Below are positions 8,359-16,108 of a stretch of DNA of 64,000 bases, in pieces. The notes under the pieces are model-generated. The model was not told the DNA's origin. It saw only the letters and a list, made by a program, of their open reading frames with translations, and did not search any database. Made by a program: the position numbers and the translations under genes. Source of the stretch: Bacteroidales bacterium (lineage in GTDB: Bacteria > Bacteroidota > Bacteroidia > Bacteroidales > JAGOPY01); contig JAGOPY010000006.1 of NCBI GenBank assembly GCA_017991835.1, positions 5,637 to 69,636 of the forward strand, written 5' to 3'. Within the stretch, counting starts at the first letter, position 1. Each line of letters starts with the position of its first letter.

Positions 8359-8391
8359 TTATGACCACTTTATAACCACATTATGACCACT
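8359..8391. repeat. 11-bp tandem repeats (TTATRACCACN, three units)
   Basis: Three 11-bp units (8359-8369, 8370-8380, 8381-8391) match the units at 1727-1770. They lie in the 220-bp divergent gap between the peptidase and the dehydrogenase gene; no gene is seen in that gap. Confidence 0.8.
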
Positions 8392-8449
8392 CTATAAAAC
8401 AAACAAACTAAACCAAAGAAAAAGATCAATAACCAACAATTTAATACCT

Positions 8450-9922
8450 ATGAATAAAGAACTATCACGCAGACAATTCATCGGGACGACGGCCACTGCC
8501 CTGGCAGGATTCACCATTTTGCCGGGTTTCGGGATAGGCGGAGTCCGCCGGGCGCCGTCCGACAAACTCAATATCGCCGGTATCGGTGTCGGGGGCGTGG
8601 GTGGCACCAACATTGCCAACTGCAGCGGCGAAAATATCGTGGCATTATGCGATGTCGACTGGTCTTACGCCAAAGCGACCTTTGAGAAATATCCGAACGC
8701 CAGGATTTTTAAGGATTACCGCAAGATGTTCGATGAAATGAAAGGGGGGATCGACGCCGTTGTCATAGCCACGCCCGACCATACGCATGCCATCATTGCG
8801 GCAGAAGCCATGCGCCGCGGAATGCACGTCTACTTGCAGAAACCGCTGACACACAGCGTTTCAGAATCACGTCTGCTGACGCAACTGGCCCGGGAATACC
8901 GGGTGGCCACCCAGATGGGCAACCAGGGGAACTCTGATGAAGGCATCCGCCAGCTTTGCGAATGGCTGTGGGATGGCGCCATTGGCGAAATCCGTGAAGC
9001 CCATGCCTGGACCAACCGCCCGATCTGGCCGCAGGGCCTCGAACGTCCTCTGGAAACAGAAGCCATTCCGCCCACACTCGACTGGGATCTTTTCCTCGGT
9101 CCGGCCCCGCTGCGTCCTTACCACTCAGCGTACCATCCCTGGAACTGGCGTGCCTGGTGGGACTTCGGCACCGGCGCACTGGGCGATATGGGCTGCCATA
9201 TCTTCGACCCGGTCTTCAAAGCGCTGCGGCTCCGTAATCCGCAATACCTCTACGGAAGCTCCACGCAGGTCAATACCGAAAGCGCACCCAAAGCCTCGGT
9301 CGTACATTACGAATTCCCCGACCGGGGAGAATATAAAAACCTGAAACTGGTGCCGGTCCATGTTACCTGGTACGACGGGGGCCTCCTCCCGCCAAGGCCG
9401 GCTGAGCTCAAAGACGGCGAGCCTTTCGGCGACTGGAGCGGCGGTTGCCTCTTTATCGGGACCAAAGGAAAACTGCTCTGCGATTCTTACGGCCGCAACC
9501 CGAGGTTACTGCCGGAACAGCTCGATAAAGACTATGTCCGCCCCGTGCCATACCTGCGAAGGATCGAAAAAGCGATGGATGGCGGGCATGAACTCGACTG
9601 GATCAGGGCCTGCAAAGAGAGCCCCGACAGCCGGACCGAATGCAGCTCCAACTTTGATTACGCAGGACCGATGAACGAAGTGGTGGTGATGGGTAACCTG
9701 GCTGTCCGCCTGCAGGACCTGAAACGTAAACTGCAGTGGGATGCCGAAAAAATGATGATCCCGAATATTTCCGATGATGATGAAATCAGGGTGGTAACCA
9801 CCGATAAATTCACTGTCATTAACGGGCATCCGCATTTCGACACCCAGTATGCCACGCTCAAAGCCAAACCGGCAGCAGAGGAATATATCCGGCATACGTA
9901 CAGGGAAGGGTGGAAGCTGTGA
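8450..9922 (+). CDS. Tat-exported Gfo/Idh/MocA oxidoreductase with QKP motif
   Basis: The 490-residue protein begins with a twin-arginine signal (SRRQFIGTT followed by a hydrophobic stretch, ending about residue 28). The Rossmann motif is GIGVGGVGG (about 45-53), then ATPDHTHA near 106-113. The usual EKP is replaced by LQKPL near 129. The C-terminal half has WWDFGTGALGDMGCH and YHPWNWR, typical of the exported bacteroidal branch. Such proteins fold with their nicotinamide cofactor before Tat export. Together with the DUF1080 gene downstream it fits a periplasmic C3-oxidation module. The Q for E change at the position that flanks the catalytic Lys is a subfamily trait that may tune the reaction. 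Confidence 0.92.
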   Translation: MNKELSRRQFIGTTATALAGFTILPGFGIGGVRRAPSDKLNIAGIGVGGVGGTNIANCSGENIVALCDVDWSYAKATFEKYPNARIFKDYRKMFDEMKGGIDAVVIATPDHTHAIIAAEAMRRGMHVYLQKPLTHSVSESRLLTQLAREYRVATQMGNQGNSDEGIRQLCEWLWDGAIGEIREAHAWTNRPIWPQGLERPLETEAIPPTLDWDLFLGPAPLRPYHSAYHPWNWRAWWDFGTGALGDMGCHIFDPVFKALRLRNPQYLYGSSTQVNTESAPKASVVHYEFPDRGEYKNLKLVPVHVTWYDGGLLPPRPAELKDGEPFGDWSGGCLFIGTKGKLLCDSYGRNPRLLPEQLDKDYVRPVPYLRRIEKAMDGGHELDWIRACKESPDSRTECSSNFDYAGPMNEVVVMGNLAVRLQDLKRKLQWDAEKMMIPNISDDDEIRVVTTDKFTVINGHPHFDTQYATLKAKPAAEEYIRHTYREGWKL

Positions 9923-9991
9923 GATTTGGCGATTTGACGATTTGGCGATTTGACGATTTGACGATTTGGCGATTTGACGATTTGGCGATTT
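9923..9991. repeat. Octanucleotide tandem repeat (GATTTGGC/GATTTGAC)
   Basis: About eight and a half copies of GATTTGRC begin directly after the stop codon at 9922. The following stretch to 10088 is AT-rich, with TCTGTGA-type words, and has no gene. Confidence 0.9.
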
Positions 9992-10088
9992 AAAGAATCT
10001 GTGAAGTCTGTGATTGAATCTGTGTAATCTGTGAGAAATAATTGTAAATCTGTGAGAAATAATTATAAATCTTAGAGAAATAAATAAC

Positions 10089-10817
10089 ATGAAAACATCA
10101 ATGATGATTATAATCTTATCGATGATTACCTCTGGCGCGATGAGCCAGGGAAAAGAAAATATGCTTACCAAAAAAGAAAAAAAAGAGGGCTGGGCGCTTC
10201 TGTTCGACGGGAAATCGGCTAACGGATGGCGTGGATACAACAAAACGGCTTTCCCTGAAAAAGGATGGGCTGTCGAAGAAGGAACGCTGCATGTGATCGG
10301 CTCCAGCAGGGGAGAAGCGGGCGGAGGCGGCGACCTGCTGTTTGATAAAAAATTCCGCAACTTCGAACTGTCGCTCGAATGGAAAGTGTCGGAAGGTGGC
10401 AACAGCGGCATCTTCTACCTGGCCCAGGAGATTCCCGGAGAACCGGTCTGGAAAAGCGCCCCGGAGATGCAGATCCTCGACAATGAAAAGCACCCGGATG
10501 CAAAGCTCGGAGTCGATGGAAACCGGGCTGCCGGCTCTCTGTACGACCTGATCCCCGGTGATTTTAAAGCCGTGAAGCCTGCAGGACAGTGGAACCAGGT
10601 CAGGATCATGGTCTATAAAGGGACCGTTGTCCATTATGTCAACGGCAAAGCGGTTCTGGAGTATCACCTCTGGACCGAGGACTGGAAAAATATGGTATTG
10701 AACAGCAAATTCAAGGATTATGAATGGTTCCTGAATACGGCCGAAGAAGGTTATATTGTGTTACAGGATCATGGAGACGACGTCTGGTTCAGGAATATTA
10801 AGATCAGGGAGTTGTAA
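10089..10817 (+). CDS. Secreted DUF1080 (3-keto-glycoside hydrolase/lyase) protein
   Basis: The 242-residue protein has a short Sec signal (residues 1-19, ending GAMSQ) and one DUF1080 domain. The domain shows WALLFDGKSANGWRGY near the start, GGNSGIFYLAQ near 101-111, APEMQILDN near 122 and the closing FRNIKIREL. It is a single-domain homolog of the first half of the protein encoded at 425. It probably acts in the periplasm on the 3-keto sugar made by the exported dehydrogenase encoded just upstream. Substrate is unknown. Confidence 0.92.
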   Translation: MKTSMMIIILSMITSGAMSQGKENMLTKKEKKEGWALLFDGKSANGWRGYNKTAFPEKGWAVEEGTLHVIGSSRGEAGGGGDLLFDKKFRNFELSLEWKVSEGGNSGIFYLAQEIPGEPVWKSAPEMQILDNEKHPDAKLGVDGNRAAGSLYDLIPGDFKAVKPAGQWNQVRIMVYKGTVVHYVNGKAVLEYHLWTEDWKNMVLNSKFKDYEWFLNTAEEGYIVLQDHGDDVWFRNIKIREL

Positions 10818-10831
10818 TATAGATATTTCCA

Positions 10832-12349
10832 ATGAAGTGTAGACTAAGATTGACCGGTATGATCCTATTGCCTTTATTCTTTGGTTCCGGCAGCCATGCC
10901 CAGGATGGGGGCAGCAAGTCCGTAACGGTTGACCGGAAACCGGCTGTGGCCGGGCAGTTCTATCCTTCCGACCCTGTCCGGTTGCGCACCGGGCTCTCCG
11001 CTTTGTTTGCCGCTGCGCAGCCGTGCGAAACCAAAAATACGGTGGCTATCATTTCGCCTCATGCCGGATATGTTTTTTCGGGCGAGGTGGCTGCCTCCGC
11101 CTTTAACCAGATCGACCCGGATAAAAATTACGATAACATCTTCATCCTGGCATCCAGCCACCGGATGAGCTTCGACGGCGCTTCGGTTTATACCCGAGGA
11201 GACTATATCACACCTTTGGGTGCCGTAAAGGTCAACCGCGAACTGGCTTCATCACTGGTGAAAGAAAATCCGGTTTTTACGGATGTTCCCGATGCCCACC
11301 TCTATGAGCACAGCCTGGAGGTCCAGCTCCCTTTTCTCCAGTACCGGATGAAGACCGAGTTCCGGATCATCCCCATCGTGCTGGGGACACAATCGGCTGC
11401 ATCGGCAAACAAAATAGCGCAGGCATTGAAACCTTACCTGAATGACCGGAACCTCTTCATCATCAGTACCGATTTTTCACACTATCCGGAATATGATGAC
11501 GCTTGCCTGGTCGATAAAGCCACCGCCGGTGCCATCATTAAAAATTCACCGGAACACCTGCTTAAATTACTTGAAGAAAACGACCGGAAAGGGATTGATG
11601 ACCTGGCTACAAGTCTCTGCGGCTGGACTTCCGTGATGACATTGCTTTACATGACAGAAGAAAGGAGTGACCTGATTTACAGAGAAATAAAGTATATGAA
11701 CTCCGGCGATTCGCCGCTGTATGGCGATAAGGACAGGGTAGTGGGTTATTTTGCTATTGCCGTAGAACAAAGTTCTCTGTCAAAGCAGAACGACTCCTTC
11801 AGCCTGAACGAGGAAGAAAGGAAGTTGCTGCTTCAGATTGCACGGCAAACGATGGAGCAATATGTTTCGAAAGGCAAGGTGCCTCCGCTCGATGAAAAAG
11901 ACTTGCCGGCCAGGCTCCGGGAACTTTCAGGCGCGTTTGTTACTTTGAAAAAAGAAGGTCAGTTGCGGGGTTGCATTGGCCGGTTTGAAGCGACCAGCCC
12001 GTTGTACGACGTGGTGCAGCAAATGGCCGTTGCATCTTCTACACAGGATTCGCGTTTCGAGCCCGTTGAAACCTATGAATTCGATGATATCGATATTGAG
12101 ATATCCGTCCTTTCGCCCATGCGGAAGATCAGCTCGGTTGATGAAATAGTACTGGGAAAACATGGCATCTATATGAAAAAGGGGTTCTATTCCGGCACCT
12201 TCCTGCCCCAGGTGGCTACGGAGACGGGATGGACCCTCGAGGAATTCCTTGGCCATTGCGCCCGCGATAAAGCCCGGATCGGGTGGGACGGTTGGAAAAC
12301 AGCCGAATTGTTTGTTTATGAAGCATACGTGTTCGGGGAAAAGGAATAG
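10832..12349 (+). CDS. Memo-AMMECR1 fusion (AmmeMemoRadiSam proteins B and A) with signal peptide
   Basis: The 505-residue protein has a predicted signal peptide (residues 1-23, ending SHAQ). A Memo domain follows (about 30-310) with ISPHAGYVFSG, HSLEVQLPFLQY and STDFSHYP, which supply the His residues of the Memo metal site. An AMMECR1 domain (about 325-505) carries LRGCIGRF near 377. The two families are the B and A parts of the AmmeMemoRadiSam system, whose third part is a radical SAM enzyme; no radical SAM gene is in this window. The start is 15 bases after the DUF1080 gene, so they may be co-transcribed. An export signal is surprising for a system whose partner would be cytoplasmic. Biochemical function is not established. 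Confidence 0.9.
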   Translation: MKCRLRLTGMILLPLFFGSGSHAQDGGSKSVTVDRKPAVAGQFYPSDPVRLRTGLSALFAAAQPCETKNTVAIISPHAGYVFSGEVAASAFNQIDPDKNYDNIFILASSHRMSFDGASVYTRGDYITPLGAVKVNRELASSLVKENPVFTDVPDAHLYEHSLEVQLPFLQYRMKTEFRIIPIVLGTQSAASANKIAQALKPYLNDRNLFIISTDFSHYPEYDDACLVDKATAGAIIKNSPEHLLKLLEENDRKGIDDLATSLCGWTSVMTLLYMTEERSDLIYREIKYMNSGDSPLYGDKDRVVGYFAIAVEQSSLSKQNDSFSLNEEERKLLLQIARQTMEQYVSKGKVPPLDEKDLPARLRELSGAFVTLKKEGQLRGCIGRFEATSPLYDVVQQMAVASSTQDSRFEPVETYEFDDIDIEISVLSPMRKISSVDEIVLGKHGIYMKKGFYSGTFLPQVATETGWTLEEFLGHCARDKARIGWDGWKTAELFVYEAYVFGEKE

Positions 12350-12350
12350 C

Positions 12351-15221
12351 CTACCGGGTGCAGATTGATGTAAAAGGACAATATTTGCAATTGGCAGCAT
12401 CGGCCGTCTGACGGAACGGTACCCCCGGATCAAGTATCTCCTCCAGCAACTTAATTAGTTGTTTTTCAATCTGATCTGATGTATCATCCTGGAATCCCTG
12501 CTCATTGGGAACCTTAACCGGTATAAACCCGGCGCTGATCCGGCGCAGCGAAATATTTCCAACCCTCAGATCAGTGGAATCCGATGTTTTGTTTTTCAGG
12601 TAAAGCCATCCATAAATAAGCAACTGGAGCGCTTTTCCCGTTTTCGGATCGGTTGAGAGCTGATCCCAGTCTTTGAGACTGAGCTCCCGGGCCTGTACCG
12701 AACCGGTTTTGTAATCTATGATCCTTGTCATCCCGTTTATTCTGTCGATCCTGTCGACATGGCCTTTGATTTTCACATCGTATGTCTTGCCTTCCGGATG
12801 GCACGTCAGAATGTATTCCAGTTTTTTTTCAAGTGAAAGTATCTCCAGCCTCGACTTTTTTTCATCCGTGGCGGCTAATTGTTCAATTTCGCTTTTAATG
12901 AAATTCCGGAGGAACAACAAAACCACACGCAGGATCAGGTGGTTCTTCCCAAGCTCCGTATCCCCTTCCGGATAATGCTTCCGGAACGCCTCATGGGTGA
13001 GGGTTTCAATAGCGCCCAGGCTGGCAGTCAGGCTCTGAGCATCAACCGCTTTGCCTGTATATGGTTCGAATATCTGAAATAATACCTGGTGGATGACCGT
13101 TCCCATGGTTTTCGATTCGATGGTCTCTTCAACCGATTCCGTTTCCGCAAGGCCCAGCACTTCCTGGAAATAGAATTTAAGCGGGCAGGTGATGTATAGG
13201 CTGAACGCAGTTGGCGAGAACCCGGAAAGCGTTTTGGCGCTTAACCGCTCCAGGATGGTTTCAGATTTTGGGATGATTATTTCTTTCACATTTCCGGATA
13301 ACTCCGACGATGGTTTTTCCAGGGATTCGTCGAATGAGATCCCGGGGTTGTATTTTTTCAGTTCAAAACCAAGCTGCATGATGAAACGGCTGCGTTCGCC
13401 CCCTTTCATCTGGTCGCCTTCGGTGTCATAAATAAGATGGATGTTTTCGGCCCGTTGCAGCATCCGGTAAAAATGATAGGCGAATACCGCATCTTTTTGC
13501 CTGAATGTCGGAAGCCCGAATTCAGTTTTGATATCGAACGGGATAAATGAATTGGGGACCCGGCCCGACGGCAATATTCCTTCATTAACAGACAGCACCA
13601 CGATGTTTTCAAAGTCAATGGCCCTGGTTTCCAGAACCCCCATCACCTGCAGCCCTCTCAGCGGTTCGCCGGTAAAGGGAAGCCGGCTGTTGTCGAGCAA
13701 ACGGAAAAGGATCTTTTTCAGGCTGCTGACCGATTTGATAAAAGGATACTGTTCGGCCATGGCTATGCTCCGGTTCAGGATTCCGGAAAAATGATAGAGG
13801 TATTCTATATCAAGGTCGCGGTCAATGTAAGGCTGGGAGTCCATAGCGATGACCTTGTCGCGGATCAGGCCGGTCAGTGCCATCAAGCAGTGGAGCCCAG
13901 AGGATGGGGATTCCCAGAATTGAAACAAAAGTTCGTTCAGATTCCGGAATTCGTCGCCGGAGCTTGCTGAAAATTTCAACAGCTCACCCGGACGGAGGAA
14001 AATACGGTTCCTGTTTTTGAGTATATCAGCTATTTGCCGGAAATCCGGGGCATCGCTGCCGGATTCGGGAGCGAACATTTGCAGGTACGGATGGGCCAGA
14101 AGCTTTAGTATATCTTTGACGTAGAATGCTTTATCGGTTGATCTCCTCCGTTCCGACAACTGTATGGCCGTCTCCTGCATCCGGAAGAACAGGCTGATCA
14201 GATGATAGAGCTGGGTAAGACGAAAAGGGTAGCCCATGGTCACGTTCACCGGTCCGATATCTTCCGGAAGGGTATAAAGAACGGGCAGTAGCAGTTTTTC
14301 ATCTGCCAGTACGATAGCTGTATGGTCTGGCGCTTCCGCATCCATTTTCATCTTCATGATAATATCCCCGGCCAGCCGTGCCTGTCCTGCTATACCCGGA
14401 ATGCCCGTTACATTGATTTTTTTGGCCCCGTCACGGAAATCCGTACCGATCCAGGATTGTTTTTCTCGCGGCCATTTCTGAAAATGTTGGCGGAGGAAAA
14501 CACCTGCTTCCATTAACGGGTTATCCGTGTAATAGGCATCGGCGTCCCAGAAAAGTTCGGCATGAGATCCACTTACCAGGCTGTCGATGATTTGCACCTC
14601 GGCCACCGACAGGGCATTCAGCCCGGCGAAAATGATTTTATTCCAGGGAAGGGTTTTCCGGATCTCTTCAATATTTTCGGCTGTTAACCGGTATGCCAGA
14701 CCCTGGTAAACCTGTTTTTGGGCTGTCAGACGAGAGCGCAGTTCACGGTACAGGTCGTTCAGCGACCGGTAGAATTCGACATAGTCCTGTTCCTGCTGAG
14801 TCAGCGGAGCGGCATTGAGGTTCCAGACCGACAAAGCCCGGGCTGCATCCAGGTAATGGAACACTTTCTCCGGGTCGGCCATATAACGGTCGATTTCGTC
14901 AAAATCCTGCAGGAGTACCTCCGCCCAATCGGCAAAGTGTTCAAAATCCTGTGCTTTCTCCCTCACGTTATCGGTGTACACCTTGTAGAATTCGAATAGC
15001 AAACCGGCCGGGTCGGCCATTCCGAAACCCGATATCGTGGTGATAAAATCTTCAATGGAATAAGTAGCCGGGGCCCAGGCGGCTTTCTGCAACTCTTTGG
15101 CCAGGTATTTTTTCAGGTAGAGTCCGGCACGGCGGTTGGGCAAAACAACGCACACCTTACCGGGATCATCTACCGGCATCCGGACGATCTCCCGGGCCAA
15201 CCGTTGAAGAAAAGGGGTCAT
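12351..15221 (-). CDS. AddB/RexB-like PD-(D/E)XK nuclease with Fe-S cluster cysteines
   Basis: The 956-residue protein starts with VVLPNRRAGLYLKKYL, a UvrD/AddB-like motif I region that lacks an intact P-loop, so the helicase-like part is probably not an ATPase. Near the C-terminus there is a RecB-type nuclease: GHVDRIDRI then IIDYKTG (Asp836, Lys838). Four Cys are placed as in AddB iron-sulfur nucleases: one in YITCPLKFYF (about residue 679) and three in CKYCPFTSIC (945, 948, 954). It should work with an AddA-type helicase-nuclease in double-strand-break processing; addA is not in this window. Its start overlaps the end of the nucleotidyltransferase gene by four bases, so it is the last gene of that leftward operon. 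Confidence 0.88.
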   Translation of the reverse strand: MTPFLQRLAREIVRMPVDDPGKVCVVLPNRRAGLYLKKYLAKELQKAAWAPATYSIEDFITTISGFGMADPAGLLFEFYKVYTDNVREKAQDFEHFADWAEVLLQDFDEIDRYMADPEKVFHYLDAARALSVWNLNAAPLTQQEQDYVEFYRSLNDLYRELRSRLTAQKQVYQGLAYRLTAENIEEIRKTLPWNKIIFAGLNALSVAEVQIIDSLVSGSHAELFWDADAYYTDNPLMEAGVFLRQHFQKWPREKQSWIGTDFRDGAKKINVTGIPGIAGQARLAGDIIMKMKMDAEAPDHTAIVLADEKLLLPVLYTLPEDIGPVNVTMGYPFRLTQLYHLISLFFRMQETAIQLSERRRSTDKAFYVKDILKLLAHPYLQMFAPESGSDAPDFRQIADILKNRNRIFLRPGELLKFSASSGDEFRNLNELLFQFWESPSSGLHCLMALTGLIRDKVIAMDSQPYIDRDLDIEYLYHFSGILNRSIAMAEQYPFIKSVSSLKKILFRLLDNSRLPFTGEPLRGLQVMGVLETRAIDFENIVVLSVNEGILPSGRVPNSFIPFDIKTEFGLPTFRQKDAVFAYHFYRMLQRAENIHLIYDTEGDQMKGGERSRFIMQLGFELKKYNPGISFDESLEKPSSELSGNVKEIIIPKSETILERLSAKTLSGFSPTAFSLYITCPLKFYFQEVLGLAETESVEETIESKTMGTVIHQVLFQIFEPYTGKAVDAQSLTASLGAIETLTHEAFRKHYPEGDTELGKNHLILRVVLLFLRNFIKSEIEQLAATDEKKSRLEILSLEKKLEYILTCHPEGKTYDVKIKGHVDRIDRINGMTRIIDYKTGSVQARELSLKDWDQLSTDPKTGKALQLLIYGWLYLKNKTSDSTDLRVGNISLRRISAGFIPVKVPNEQGFQDDTSDQIEKQLIKLLEEILDPGVPFRQTADAANCKYCPFTSICTR

Positions 15222-15964
15222 GGATATATATTCAGTTCGGGATGATTTTTAATGTACTCTGAAGCCATGGAAAGTTGTTCCGGCTTGCCCAGGTCGAACC
15301 AGACCGCACCTTCCTGTGTATGTCCGCGAATCGGGTGCTGCACAGCCATATCGAGATAAGTTTGGATGATGCTGAATCTCCCGGATTGGCGCAACACTTT
15401 GAAAAAAGCCGGGCTGATAATATGGATGCCGCTAAACGCCAGCCGTGAAACGTTGACTGCCGGCCGGCCAGTCCACCGGATCTCGCCGGTCGAAGTATCG
15501 GTCCATCCCCGCAAACCCATTTCGCTGTCGAACAGGAAGTAACGCTTTGTCGGCCGGTCGATCACCGAAAGGGTAGCCATATTGCCGCATTCGAGATGGT
15601 CAGTTAACAAGGCTTGAAGATCAATATTGCTGATCACATCAACATTATGGACCAGGAAAGGATCCCGGTCGTCGAGAAAAGGGCGCGCTTTCAGAATGGC
15701 GCCGCCGGTATCAAGCAGCAGGTCCGATTCATCGGAGATGGCTGTTGTTATGCCCGGCAGATCAAGGTCCCGGAGGAAATCTTTGACCTTTTCCGCATGA
15801 TGGTGCACATTGACGACAATCTCATTGAAACCTGCAGAGGCCAGCTTCCGAATGGTCCGTTCCAGCATTGTCATCCCGTTCACCTGCACCAGCGCTTTGG
15901 GGGTATCGGCCGTTAGCGGATAGAGCCGGGTGCCCAGCCCGGCGGCTAAAATGAGCGCTTTCAT
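15218..15964 (-). CDS. MurU-like sugar-1-phosphate nucleotidyltransferase
   Basis: The 248-residue protein has the nucleotidyltransferase signature LAAGLGTRLYPLT with PKALVQVNG, followed by VNVHHHAEKV, LDTGGAILKARPFL and HNVDVISN, where the Asp binds the metal. The short length and the LDTGGAI motif match the MurU branch, which makes UDP-MurNAc from MurNAc-1-phosphate and UTP. The gene lies in one operon with an AmgK-like kinase, which in known systems makes MurNAc-1-phosphate, so MurNAc recycling that bypasses de novo synthesis is the best reading. Another sugar phosphate substrate is possible. It overlaps the 47-residue gene upstream and addB-like downstream by ATGA-type junctions. Confidence 0.85.
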   Translation of the reverse strand: MKALILAAGLGTRLYPLTADTPKALVQVNGMTMLERTIRKLASAGFNEIVVNVHHHAEKVKDFLRDLDLPGITTAISDESDLLLDTGGAILKARPFLDDRDPFLVHNVDVISNIDLQALLTDHLECGNMATLSVIDRPTKRYFLFDSEMGLRGWTDTSTGEIRWTGRPAVNVSRLAFSGIHIISPAFFKVLRQSGRFSIIQTYLDMAVQHPIRGHTQEGAVWFDLGKPEQLSMASEYIKNHPELNIYP

Positions 15965-16104
15965 CGGCCGGAAATTCTTTTGGGTTTGCAGAGGTATTTC
16001 TCTTTATTTGCCCCGGCCCCGCACGTCTTGCATTCGAATTCGGCTTTCTTCACCTTTTTCGCGATCACTTTCCGGTCGTCTTCCTTGCAAATCTTTTTCG
16101 ACAT
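15961..16104 (-). CDS. Small Cys-containing, Lys-rich protein of unknown function (47 residues)
   Basis: This short frame starts at the ATG at 16104-16102, four bases after the stop of the kinase-RapZ gene, and its TGA overlaps the ATG of the nucleotidyltransferase gene. The product starts MSKKICKEDDRK and has four Cys (6, 25, 28, 39) in a KAEFECKTCG...YLCKPKR arrangement, suggestive of a small zinc-binding knuckle. About one residue in three is Lys or Arg. The tight fit in the operon and the clean Cys pattern support a real gene; I do not recognise a function. Confidence 0.7.
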   Translation of the reverse strand: MSKKICKEDDRKVIAKKVKKAEFECKTCGAGANKEKYLCKPKRISGR

Positions 16105-16108
16105 AAAA

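Noticed and set aside
3917..9991. Tandem octamer tracts considered as CRISPR arrays
   Set aside because: Units are directly contiguous with no spacers and no cas genes are present.
9506..10411. A 301-codon minus-strand open frame
   Set aside because: It lies opposite the dehydrogenase and DUF1080 genes and reads through the octamer repeat; composition is not protein-like.
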